Source: Polyangia bacterium (GTDB taxonomy: Bacteria > Myxococcota_A > Polyangia > Polyangiales > Polyangiaceae). From it: a DNA stretch of 15,628 nucleotides. Location of the stretch: positions 1 to 15,628 of the forward strand of contig JAUILJ010000065.1 in assembly GCA_030433055.1 (NCBI GenBank), in the 5' to 3' direction. The notes beneath the pieces are model-generated. The model searched no databases, was not told the origin of the DNA, and saw nothing but the letters and a program-made list of their open reading frames with translations. Positions 6,562-13,696 of this stretch are shown piece by piece. The number at the start of each line of letters is the position of its first letter. The stretch's first letter is position 1. Both the position numbers and the translations under genes were made by a program.

Positions 6562-7479
6562 ATGTCACGGCTAAGCATTTGTCCAGTGGCGTTGGTGCTC
6601 GCGCTCGGCGCTCCGTCGATCGCTCTGGCGCAGGGCGCGCCGGAAGGCGCTCCGCCCGGCCAAGGGCCGGGGCCGGAGTACTACGTCGAACCTGGCGGAG
6701 AGCAGCCGCCGCCCGCCACCGACCCCAGCGCGCAGCCCCCACCGCCTCCCGGCTACGAGACGACTGAACCCCCTCCCGCGATCCGCGTGTACGAGCCGCC
6801 GACCCCCGGCGTGTACGAGCCGCCACCACCACCGCGGCCGCGTCACCTCGCGCCAGAATACTCGCTGTGGCTCGGTGGCCGTCTTGGGTATTTTCATCCG
6901 TTCGGAAACGCGTGGGCGAACTGCACTGCGGTGGATCGCAGCGGGCTGTGCTTGGCCTCAGAGGGCGAGGAGTGGCAGAACTACGCGAGCAGCGGCCCCA
7001 TGGGGGAGCTGGACGTCGGCGCACGGCTCGGCCGACGCCATGTGCTGTTTTTCACATGGGAACGCGCGGCGCTGGGCAAGGGTGACTACGAGGTACCGGG
7101 TAACGGTGCGCAGCAAAACGCCGAGACCGACTTCTTTGGGCTCGGCCTACGCTTCTCGTCGGATCCAGACAACGTCGGTCTGCTCATCGAGATCGTCGTC
7201 GGCGGGCGGCGCTTTCGCACCAGCTGGGCCAACGGCGACGAGCTGCGCCTGGAGGATGCCCCGTTCGAGTCCCGCATCGGCATCGGCGCAGACATTCGCC
7301 TGTCGCGCTTCTTCGCGCTGAGCCCGATGCTCACGCTCGGTGGCGGACAGTTTGGCAAGGCCACCTACTACCAGAAGGCCACCAACACCGAGGCGGAGCA
7401 AGCGGACATCGTGGCCAGCCACGCGTGGGTCACGCTACAGATGGGCGCGCACGTCGACCTGTTCGGCTCCAAGAACTGA
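6562..7479 (+). CDS. Secreted proline-rich, probably beta-barrel envelope protein of unknown function
   Basis: 305-aa protein not recognised as a named family. Residues 1-23 are a clear signal peptide ending A-L-A before Q24. Residues 25-96 are a Pro/Gly-rich linker with a short repeated VYEPP (76-80 and 84-88). From about 98 the sequence alternates polar and hydrophobic residues with aromatic strand ends (LWLGGRLGYF, GELDVGARLG, HVLFFTWERA, FFGLGLRFSS, HAWVTLQMGAHVDLF), as expected for outer-membrane beta strands; the C-terminal segment is strand-like too. C121 and C130 could form a disulfide in a surface loop. An N-terminal periplasmic proline linker before a small barrel is common in myxobacterial surface proteins. 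The frame is open back to 6367, but ATG 6562 is preferred because the signal peptide starts there. Transcribed divergently from the atp operon. Confidence 0.75.
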   Translation: MSRLSICPVALVLALGAPSIALAQGAPEGAPPGQGPGPEYYVEPGGEQPPPATDPSAQPPPPPGYETTEPPPAIRVYEPPTPGVYEPPPPPRPRHLAPEYSLWLGGRLGYFHPFGNAWANCTAVDRSGLCLASEGEEWQNYASSGPMGELDVGARLGRRHVLFFTWERAALGKGDYEVPGNGAQQNAETDFFGLGLRFSSDPDNVGLLIEIVVGGRRFRTSWANGDELRLEDAPFESRIGIGADIRLSRFFALSPMLTLGGGQFGKATYYQKATNTEAEQADIVASHAWVTLQMGAHVDLFGSKN

Positions 7480-7502
7480 GGCGAGCGAAGAGCGGCGAAC
7501 GC

Positions 7503-8156
7503 TCAGCCAGCGATACGTTCGGTGTCGTCGAGCAGCGCGTCCAAGCGCCGAATCAGGCGCGGCCGTAGGGCACCAGCTGCGCGCGCACGGTGCCCGAGCC
7601 GATCTCGCTCCGCGTCGCTCATACTGGAGAGCGTCTGTCCTGGTAGCTCGTCCAGCAGGAGCAATGGACCGTAGCCGAAACCACCTCCGCCTTGAGCGCT
7701 GCGGGCGATCCGCCCGCTGATCTCGCCCTGGGCGCACTCGAGTTCACCTGCCCAGGGGCTGACCAAGGAGAGCACCGCACGAAAACGGGCGCTGCGCTCC
7801 TCATCGCTCACCTCTTCCAGCGCGGCGAGCAGAGCCGCGTTGTTCTCGGCGTCGGTGGCCCGATCGTGAGCGAACACTTCCGAGCGCGCGCCAGGTTTCC
7901 CGCCCAGCGCCTTCACTTCCAGTCCGGATGCATCCGCGAGGGAAAGGAGGCCCGTGGCTTCGCACACCGCCTTCGCCTTGGCTCGCGCGCTGTCTTCCAG
8001 GCTGCTCGTACCATCCAACGGATGCTGATAGTCGGCCCCCAGGAGCTCCCTCACCCCCAACCAAGCCACAGGCAGATCCGCAAGGAGACGTTGCAGCTCC
8101 GAGCGCTTTCGCTCGTCAGTGGTTGCCAGGACGATGGTCACCAACGCTTCCGACAT
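7503..8156 (-). CDS. Degenerate RdgB/HAM1-family (ITP/XTP pyrophosphatase-like) protein
   Basis: 217-aa protein with the fold-defining segments of house-cleaning purine NTP pyrophosphatases, which hydrolyse dITP and XTP. However, signature residues are changed. The N-terminal TxNxxK motif reads ATTDERK (Asn to Asp at 14). The E-N-A-x-x-KA segment reads EDSARAKA. The metal/catalytic ADDSG motif reads L-A-D75-A76-S-G, so the second Asp is lost. GFGYDP reads GFGYGP (Gly at 163), and the KNxxSHR segment reads RDRLGHR. The overall order and the GLEVKALGGKPG segment are kept, so it is a true relative rather than a frame artefact, and the reading frame is intact. It is probably inactive or has new specificity; a normal rdgB is expected elsewhere. 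ATG 8156 fits the family N-terminus; a GTG at 8171 is the alternative. Confidence 0.8.
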   Translation of the reverse strand: MSEALVTIVLATTDERKRSELQRLLADLPVAWLGVRELLGADYQHPLDGTSSLEDSARAKAKAVCEATGLLSLADASGLEVKALGGKPGARSEVFAHDRATDAENNAALLAALEEVSDEERSARFRAVLSLVSPWAGELECAQGEISGRIARSAQGGGGFGYGPLLLLDELPGQTLSSMSDAERDRLGHRARAAGALRPRLIRRLDALLDDTERIAG

Positions 8157-8211
8157 CGTCGCCAGTGTCACACGAGGCGGCGCGCGGCCCGATTCATTTT
8201 CTGGCTAGTGA

Positions 8212-8230
8212 GGCGAATCTGTGATTCGCC
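8212..8230. promoter_or_regulatory. Perfect 19-nt dyad upstream of the RdgB-like gene
   Basis: GGCGAATCTGTGATTCGCC has perfect 8-bp arms around TGT. It lies 55 nt before the RdgB-like ATG and about 100 nt after the lipoprotein stop, both genes reading on the minus strand. No T run follows on either side, so an operator for a dimeric regulator or an RNA hairpin is more likely than a classic terminator. Confidence 0.5.
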
Positions 8231-8331
8231 GAACAAGTCGATGCAGGGTTTCCTCGTCCCAATAGACGCGCGAAGCGCAAAACTCGCTCGCCCACACCCC
8301 CTGGGGGTTAGCGAACTACGGAGACAGGACA

Positions 8332-8694
8332 CTAGTTACCGCACTGATACTGCGCAAAGACCGCGTCGCTGAAGTCGTCGCACATCAGCGCGTCCACGTC
8401 AGACTTCATCAGATCGCAGGTATCAGCGCAGTCTCTCAGCTGGTCCGAGTTGAGGTCACCCGCAGCCTTCTTGTAGTCCTGCTCGGCTTGTCTCTGACAC
8501 TGCCCAACGCTGACGAACTGATTGGTGACGAAGAAATTGTCGCAGTCGAAGCCCTTCTGGCAGGCGAGATCCGTCGCCTGCTTGCAGCGGTCGAGGAAGT
8601 CCTGCTGTGCTGCAGAGCTGCCGCCACCATCGTCGCTGCTACACGCCGCAATTCCACACGCAATCAGTACCGTAAGTACGAGGCCCATTCTCAT
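8332..8694 (-). CDS. Small cysteine-rich lipoprotein of unknown function
   Basis: 120-aa predicted lipoprotein. Residues 1-17 are a short signal peptide with the lipobox I15-A-A-C18; C18 would be lipidated, and the following SSDDGGG with acidic residues is a typical flexible spacer. The mature part has eight cysteines (37, 45, 51, 66, 89, 93, 105, 118), an even number that could make four disulfides, and is acidic and probably helical. No known domain is recognised; small Cys-rich lipoproteins of this style are common in myxobacteria. The start is ATG with a second in-frame ATG two codons later; a TANNNT hexamer 6 nt upstream supports the first. It lies 160 nt after the kinase stop and is preceded by a 20-bp tandem repeat, so it probably has its own promoter. 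Confidence 0.8.
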   Translation of the reverse strand: MRMGLVLTVLIACGIAACSSDDGGGSSAAQQDFLDRCKQATDLACQKGFDCDNFFVTNQFVSVGQCQRQAEQDYKKAAGDLNSDQLRDCADTCDLMKSDVDALMCDDFSDAVFAQYQCGN

Positions 8695-8700
8695 CGCCCG

Positions 8701-8706
8701 ATGCTA
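8701..8706 (-). promoter_or_regulatory. -10-like TANNNT hexamer before the lipoprotein start
   Basis: TAGCAT (minus strand) ends 6 nt before the lipoprotein ATG. No Shine-Dalgarno sequence intervenes and no clear -35 was found. It fits the leaderless pattern seen at three other genes here. Confidence 0.4.
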
Positions 8707-8772
8707 CGCAGAATCTGGATGGATCTGCCTCCGGCCAGCGCTCGGCTTCTGGGAGCGGGCCATACTCTCGCG

Positions 8773-8840
8773 GTTTGCTCTCGTGGCGCGGTGTTTGCTC
8801 TCGTGGCGCGGTGTTTGCTCTCGTGGCGCGGTCTCGTGGC
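8773..8840. repeat. Tandem 20-bp repeat, three full copies plus a partial one
   Basis: The unit GTTTGCTCTCGTGGCGCGGT occurs head to tail at 8773-8792, 8793-8812 and 8813-8832, then a partial CTCGTGGC at 8833-8840. A degenerate fragment (CTCTCGCGG) precedes it. It fills most of the gap between the HAMP kinase stop and the lipoprotein start, about 80-150 nt upstream of the latter. The 20-bp period is close to two helical turns, so the copies face the same side of the DNA. Confidence 0.9.
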
Positions 8841-8854
8841 ACTGGAGCGCAGGA

Positions 8855-10411
8855 TCAGTAGCTCTCCACGGTGAGGCGCTGATTGGCGGCGGCGCTGGCC
8901 TCGCGCTCAGCTTCGCAACGCGGGAGCCGAATGATGAAGCGGGTGCCTTTGGGCAGCCGTGGCTCGACGCTGATGGTGCCGCCGTGCGCTTCGATGATTT
9001 GCCGGGTGATGGGTAGACCAAGGCCCGTGCCTTGGCTCTTGGTGGAGAAGAACGGCTCGAACAGGCGCTCGCGCGCCTCTGGGTCGATTCCGGCTCCCTC
9101 ATCTTCCACGATCAAGCACACGTCCGGCTCTCGATGGGTCACGCTCACCCACAACTCTCCACCGTCGGGCATCGCGTCCGCGCCGTTGCGCACCAGGTTG
9201 AAGAGCGCCTGCTTGAGCTGCGCTTCATCGAGCGACACGAGCGGGGGGGAGGGTTCGAGATCGATGTGTAGCGCCACACCGCGGCGCCCTAGATCCTTAC
9301 GGATAAACTCCAACGCCTCCTCGACGACGTCGCTCAGGTTCTCGCGCTCGAGCTGGGTTGGGCGCTGTCGTGCCACGGACAGGTACTGCTCCGAGAGCGC
9401 ACTCAGGCGCTCGAGCTCACCTTTGATGGCCTTGAGCAGGCTACGCGTCTCTTCATCCGCCTGCTCGAGCTCCTCCTCGAGCAGCTCGACGTTGAGCCCG
9501 ATGGACGAGAGGGGATTGCGGATCTCGTGAGTGACCAGCGCGGCCATCTTCCCGATGGTCGCCAGGCGCTCTTGGCTCACCAGCTGCTCGTTGGCTCGAG
9601 CGATCGCGCGCACCATGCTCTCGAAGGTGTCTGCAAGTTCGCCGATCTCGTCGTTCGATGGCACGACCTCGCGAGGCGTCAGATCCCCCTCGGCGACTGC
9701 CTTCGCGCGCTCGGTGACCAGCGCGAGTGGGCCCAGCACGCGCCTTGCGTAGAGCGCCGCTCCGAGCCCAACGAGCGCCGTGAACACTCCGAGCCCCAGC
9801 GCGAGCTGTATCGCCAAGCGCTCCCTGGCTCGCGCGCGGTCGAGCAGGGTGTCAACGTTCCTCTCGACGCGTGTCTCGAGCTCACTCAGCCGACGTTTGC
9901 CCTTGCTTCCGCGCGTAACCAACGTGTCGCGCAGCGACTCCGCGCGCTCCGCGTCTCCGCGAGCCAGTGCGTCGAAGAGCTGGGCGAGTTGTTCTTTGTC
10001 CTTGCCCAGCGACTGCTCGATCTGAGTCGCCTCCCGAGACAGCTCTAGCCCGGTGTTCTTCACACTGGGCTCGCTGGAAGTAACGAACGCGCGGGACAGC
10101 GCGGCGCGCACCTCACCAAACGCCTTGGGCCGCCCCACCTTCAGGGCGGTGTCGAACCACACCCGTTTGTCCACCGGGTTTCTCGCGCTGGTGATGTGGT
10201 TGAGCTGGATGTTCCAGCTGTCTTGGCCGTGCACGGCGTCCCGCAACGCGAGCGAAAGAGGCAGGTAGCCGGAGCGAATCAGCTCTGCCTCCGCGGCGGC
10301 TCGACGCTGAGCCACCACACCCCACCCGGTCATCACCGCCAGCGCCAGCGTCACCAACGCGTACGACAACAGCACGCGCGTGGCGACGGTGCGACGGCGG
10401 CCTTCAGCCAT
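8855..10411 (-). CDS. Membrane sensor histidine kinase with periplasmic domain and HAMP
   Basis: 518-aa sensor kinase. TM1 is at about 13-33. A periplasmic segment (about 34-198) is predicted all-helical and resembles four-helix-bundle sensors. TM2 is at about 201-222, HAMP at about 222-275. The dimerisation/phosphoacceptor domain has H295 in THEIRNPLSS. The catalytic ATPase domain has the N box N405-x-x-x-N409, G1 D437-E-G-A-G441 and G2 GTGLGL (461-466). All catalytic motifs are intact, of the NtrB-like HPK4 type. The ATG overlaps the stop of the Fe-S protein gene by 8 nt (ATGGCTGA), so translation is coupled. No response regulator is adjacent downstream, making it an orphan kinase within this window. 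The ligand is unknown. It is the third gene of a three-gene operon. Confidence 0.93.
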   Translation of the reverse strand: MAEGRRRTVATRVLLSYALVTLALAVMTGWGVVAQRRAAAEAELIRSGYLPLSLALRDAVHGQDSWNIQLNHITSARNPVDKRVWFDTALKVGRPKAFGEVRAALSRAFVTSSEPSVKNTGLELSREATQIEQSLGKDKEQLAQLFDALARGDAERAESLRDTLVTRGSKGKRRLSELETRVERNVDTLLDRARARERLAIQLALGLGVFTALVGLGAALYARRVLGPLALVTERAKAVAEGDLTPREVVPSNDEIGELADTFESMVRAIARANEQLVSQERLATIGKMAALVTHEIRNPLSSIGLNVELLEEELEQADEETRSLLKAIKGELERLSALSEQYLSVARQRPTQLERENLSDVVEEALEFIRKDLGRRGVALHIDLEPSPPLVSLDEAQLKQALFNLVRNGADAMPDGGELWVSVTHREPDVCLIVEDEGAGIDPEARERLFEPFFSTKSQGTGLGLPITRQIIEAHGGTISVEPRLPKGTRFIIRLPRCEAEREASAAANQRLTVESY

Positions 10412-11495
10412 CGCCAGCGGCGAGGCTCCGCGCGATCAATGCCACGATGTCCAGCGCCTCCGCGCCACTCTTCCTGAAGCGACGCAGGCTCGAGGCGCAA
10501 CCAGTGACGATCGCCCCGCCACCAGCTTCTTCGTGATCCGCGATCCGGGCCGCCGCAATGCGGCCCGACGCATCAGGCATGGTGACCGGTAAGAGGCCTC
10601 CGGCGCCGGAGCACACGGCTTCCTCCCGCGAGCGCGCGAACTCCTCTGGCGCTTCCCCAAGGATACGAGTCAAGACGGCGCGGGGCGCCTCGTAGACCCC
10701 GAGGCCACGCCCCAGCTGACACGGGTCATGCCAGCGGGTAGGGTACGGCATGTCATTGAGGCGCTCGAGCAGGTCGAGGCGCTGAGCAACCAGCTCGATC
10801 AACGTCAGCGCGCCCGCAGCGCGAAGCCCCTCCTGGCGCCCCGCACCGGCACACCCCGGGTCCAAGACGATGACCTGCTCCGCTCCCTGAGCGGCGCCGA
10901 GGAGCCCTCGCTCTTCGCGCTGGGCCGTCTCGGCATCGCCGGCGGCTCGCGACACTGCGCCACAGCAACCGCTGAGCAGCCTCACCGGCCCGTGGATGCG
11001 CAGCATGACGTCGAGCGCCGCGCGGCACAGGTCTGGCTCTTGGTTGGAGTACGCGCACCCAAGCAGCAAGGCCGACTTCGCGTGGGGGTCGACCGCGGGG
11101 TGATCCGCGAGCGCCGCTAGGCTCGCCTCACGGCGCTCGCGGCGCTTGGGCTCAGCCTTGGCGACGCTGCGCGCTCGAGGCGGTTCGAGGCCCCGAACGA
11201 AAGCCTCCGCGCGGGCGTCGAGCAACGTCTCCGCTACGGGGTTTCGGTGGTCGCAGTGTTCTCGACAGGCAAAGCAGCTCGAGCAGCCCCAGGCGGTCGC
11301 CGCGTAGCTCGAGTTGAGCTCCAGACTGCCGCGTGCCTGGTACCAGGCGAGGCCCATCTTTCCCCAGGGGGTGAGGGTCTCACTGGACTCGACGTCAGCG
11401 ACTGGACACGACGCGCGGCAAAGCTTGGGGCAATAGGCGCACGTCTCGAGTGCTGCTTCGCGGTTCTGCAGCAGGGGAAGCTTGAAGCTGGTCAT
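10404..11495 (-). CDS. Fe-S protein with ferredoxin-like and CCG domains (HdrB/HdrD/GlpC-like)
   Basis: 363-aa soluble protein. Two cysteine clusters typical of [4Fe-4S] binding are at C19, C22, C26, C30 (ending in Pro) and C71, C74, C77, C81 (followed by Asp-His, not Pro). Two CCG-type domains follow, as in heterodisulfide reductase HdrB/D, GlpC and LutA: C147, C177-C178-G, C215 and then C259 (HDPC), C295-S-G-A-G-G, C333. The second Cys of the last CCG motif is Ser296, and neither domain ends in CxxC, so the special cluster may be altered. A basic linker (about 107-124) separates the halves. Such subunits pass electrons between a flavoprotein and a quinone or thiol. Here no flavin, GlpA/B or Ldh partner is adjacent; instead kinases flank it. 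The ATG shares one base with the previous stop (TGATG); a TTG one codon earlier is rejected. Confidence 0.88.
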   Translation of the reverse strand: MTSFKLPLLQNREAALETCAYCPKLCRASCPVADVESSETLTPWGKMGLAWYQARGSLELNSSYAATAWGCSSCFACREHCDHRNPVAETLLDARAEAFVRGLEPPRARSVAKAEPKRRERREASLAALADHPAVDPHAKSALLLGCAYSNQEPDLCRAALDVMLRIHGPVRLLSGCCGAVSRAAGDAETAQREERGLLGAAQGAEQVIVLDPGCAGAGRQEGLRAAGALTLIELVAQRLDLLERLNDMPYPTRWHDPCQLGRGLGVYEAPRAVLTRILGEAPEEFARSREEAVCSGAGGLLPVTMPDASGRIAAARIADHEEAGGGAIVTGCASSLRRFRKSGAEALDIVALIARSLAAGDG

Positions 11496-13534
11496 CAAGT
11501 ACTCTTCAGGGACGTCTTCACGCTCGGGCGCCGAGAGGCGACCCGAGATCGGGTGGCTTTGGGTTCTGTGGCGGGCCCCTCACTGGGGAAACGCAGGATG
11601 AAGCAGGCGCCTTTGGAAGAAGACTCGACCTCGATGGATCCCTCGTGCTCCTCGACGATCTTCTTCACGATCGCCAGGCCAAGCCCCGTCCCGCCTTCCT
11701 TGCCCGCGGTCACGAACGACTGAAAGAGGCTGTCTTCGATTTCGCTAGGGATGCCGGGCCCGGTGTCTGCAACGGAGACCACGAGCTCCTCACGAACCTT
11801 CTTCTTGGAGCTTTGCTTGGCACCCCCCACAGACTCTTTCCTTGCAGAAATAGTCAGCGTCCCACCGCGAGGCCCCATCGCCTCTACTGCGTTGCGGGCC
11901 AGGTTGTGGATCGCACGAGCGACGCGCCCTTCGTCAAATCGCGCTACGACCTTGTTGTCCACCTTGAACACCAACTCAACCGGGCGCCCCTCGAACTCGA
12001 GGCGCAGCTGGGACGAGATGTCCGCGAAGAACTTGTGCAGGTAGACCTTGCGCACGAACACTCGCCGCTCGCCACGCGCGAACTCCAGCACCTCGCGCTG
12101 CATGCTGGTCAGCATGTCGAACTGCTTGAGCACTGCCTCCGCGTACTCCGCCCGCTGCTCGCGATTGTCTTCGGCTTCCATCAGCTGCACGTAACCGCTG
12201 ATCACGGTCATGGGCGTCTTGAAATCGTGGATGATTCCGGACAGCAGACGACCAATCGTGGTGAGTCGGTGGCTCCGCTCCCGAGCCTCGCTAGCGCGGA
12301 ACAGGCGCACGGCGGTCGCCACGTTGGCGCTGACCAGCTTGAGTAGCGAGATGTCTTCTTCGCCGAAGTCACGGCCATCCTGCTTGCTGAAGAGCCCCAT
12401 GGCGCCCAGCGGACCACCCTCGCCCTCCAGCTGTACGCAGGCTGCGTTCTCCACCGAAAACGGGAAGGCGCCCTCGACTCGCTCGCTGTAGTTTGCCTGT
12501 TGCTGGGCGTCGCTGATGCGCAGCACCTGCACGGCGCCCATCGACGCCGCAAGGAAACCTTCGCCCGATTTGACGCCGAGCTTCTGCACCTCGCTCGTCG
12601 CGTCGGCATCAAGCACGTACTGCACGAGGTCGCCCGTCTCCTCGTCGGCGACGAGCAGCGCCGCGCCCCGCGCATCACACGCCCGAGCGATCTCGAGCAG
12701 AGAGGCTCGCGCCAGGTCTTCGAGCGACGCCGCGCGCGCTGTCGCCCGCTCCAGGTCGAACAGCAGCGAGAGGTCTCGCACGCCTCGCTCGAGCTGCTCC
12801 TTGGCGTCCAGGAGCTGCCGGTTCTTCTGTATCAGCGACAGGAAGAGCCGACTGTTGTCGATGGCCACCGCTGCCTGAGTGCTGAGGGCGCTGAGGATCG
12901 CTTCATCCTCTCCGTTGAACTCGGGCTTGGCCTTGGTTACCTTCGTTTCCCCGGGGCGCGGCTGTCCTGGCGCCAGCCCGGCGTGCTTGTTCAGCACCTG
13001 AATGACACCGATGGTGCGCCCCAGGTGATTCTTCAGCGGCACCGCGAGAATGCTCGTGGTGCGGTAGCCGGTGAGCATGTCCCACTCGGGCTCGAACCGA
13101 GGGTCCGCGTAGGCGTCAGCGACGCGGAGCGGCTTTCCCGTTTGTGCCACCGCCCCAGCGATGCCGTGGCCGACCTTCACGCGGATGCTGCGCACCCGAG
13201 AGCCCACCACGATACGGCTGACCAGCTCCCGGTTGGCCTCGTCGAGCAGGTAGAGCGTGGCTCGATCCGCGTCGAGCAGATCCGTGAGCTTGTCGAGGAT
13301 CAGCTCGAGCAAGTCATCCAGGTCCAGGGTGGTCCCCAGCGCCGAACCCACTTCGCGAAGCGCCTTGGAAATCCGCTCTTCGCGCGCCAGCGCCGTCTTC
13401 AGCTCGGCGATCCGGGGGTCATCCCCAGCTGCTTCGGCGCGACGCGGACTCACGCGCTGGATCAGACCACGGAAGCGCGGTCGGGGTCCACCCGAGGGCG
13501 CTCCTGGCTTTGCCGCGCAGACCTTGGGAATCAT
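11495..13534 (-). CDS. Cytoplasmic GAF-GAF sensor histidine kinase
   Basis: 679-aa soluble kinase; no membrane segment is seen. A basic, proline-rich N-terminus (1-37) and a helix (about 40-68) lead to GAF domain 1 (about 68-230), which carries an unusual Pro/Lys/Glu-rich insert (about 184-208). GAF domain 2 is at about 265-415. HisKA has the phosphoacceptor H436 in IIHDFKTPMTV. The ATPase domain has H543-N544-L-A-R-N548, D590-T-G-P-G-I595 and GTGLGL (615-620), with a Lys-rich insert (about 567-582) before G1. A basic tail (about 658-679) ends the protein. Motifs are intact. GAF domains bind small ligands, haem, flavin or Fe-S clusters; no obvious cofactor Cys cluster is present. It is first in an operon with the Fe-S protein and the HAMP kinase (TGATG junction). 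No clear Shine-Dalgarno sequence precedes the ATG. Confidence 0.92.
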   Translation of the reverse strand: MIPKVCAAKPGAPSGGPRPRFRGLIQRVSPRRAEAAGDDPRIAELKTALAREERISKALREVGSALGTTLDLDDLLELILDKLTDLLDADRATLYLLDEANRELVSRIVVGSRVRSIRVKVGHGIAGAVAQTGKPLRVADAYADPRFEPEWDMLTGYRTTSILAVPLKNHLGRTIGVIQVLNKHAGLAPGQPRPGETKVTKAKPEFNGEDEAILSALSTQAAVAIDNSRLFLSLIQKNRQLLDAKEQLERGVRDLSLLFDLERATARAASLEDLARASLLEIARACDARGAALLVADEETGDLVQYVLDADATSEVQKLGVKSGEGFLAASMGAVQVLRISDAQQQANYSERVEGAFPFSVENAACVQLEGEGGPLGAMGLFSKQDGRDFGEEDISLLKLVSANVATAVRLFRASEARERSHRLTTIGRLLSGIIHDFKTPMTVISGYVQLMEAEDNREQRAEYAEAVLKQFDMLTSMQREVLEFARGERRVFVRKVYLHKFFADISSQLRLEFEGRPVELVFKVDNKVVARFDEGRVARAIHNLARNAVEAMGPRGGTLTISARKESVGGAKQSSKKKVREELVVSVADTGPGIPSEIEDSLFQSFVTAGKEGGTGLGLAIVKKIVEEHEGSIEVESSSKGACFILRFPSEGPATEPKATRSRVASRRPSVKTSLKST

Positions 13535-13696
13535 TCATAGATCCGGCGCGTTGTGGACACGGCCGCGAGGCCGCGACGGAAAATCGCGCCCACGAAGCTC
13601 CCCGGCGGCTCAGCTCCCGTGGCGCACGGCTCCAGGGCCGATGGGCAGGGAGCAAGTTGCCAAGGCCCCGACCCTCGGCTACCTACCGGGTTGCTC

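Noticed and set aside
7483..7504. GAGCG...CGCTC hairpin between the secreted-protein and RdgB-like genes
   Set aside because: Only a 5-bp stem with a 12-nt loop and no T run; not a credible terminator.
7692..8372. 226-codon plus-strand frame opposite the RdgB-like gene
   Set aside because: The RdgB-like frame has family motifs; this one has none and runs across the intergenic dyad.
8773..8840. CRISPR-like array
   Set aside because: The 20-bp copies are directly adjacent with no spacers and no cas genes are present.
12500..13540. 346-codon plus-strand frame opposite the GAF kinase
   Set aside because: Antisense shadow typical of GC-rich coding DNA; no domain, signal or ribosome site, and the opposite strand is a clear kinase.
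13560..13573. CGGCC-GCGA-GGCCG hairpin in the acyP/GAF-kinase divergent region
   Set aside because: Short GC palindromes are expected by chance in this composition; no supporting position or conservation.
13657..13685. TTGCCA-17-TACCTA as promoter for acyP
   Set aside because: The -35 is good but the -10 matches only two of six bases; not strong enough to list.
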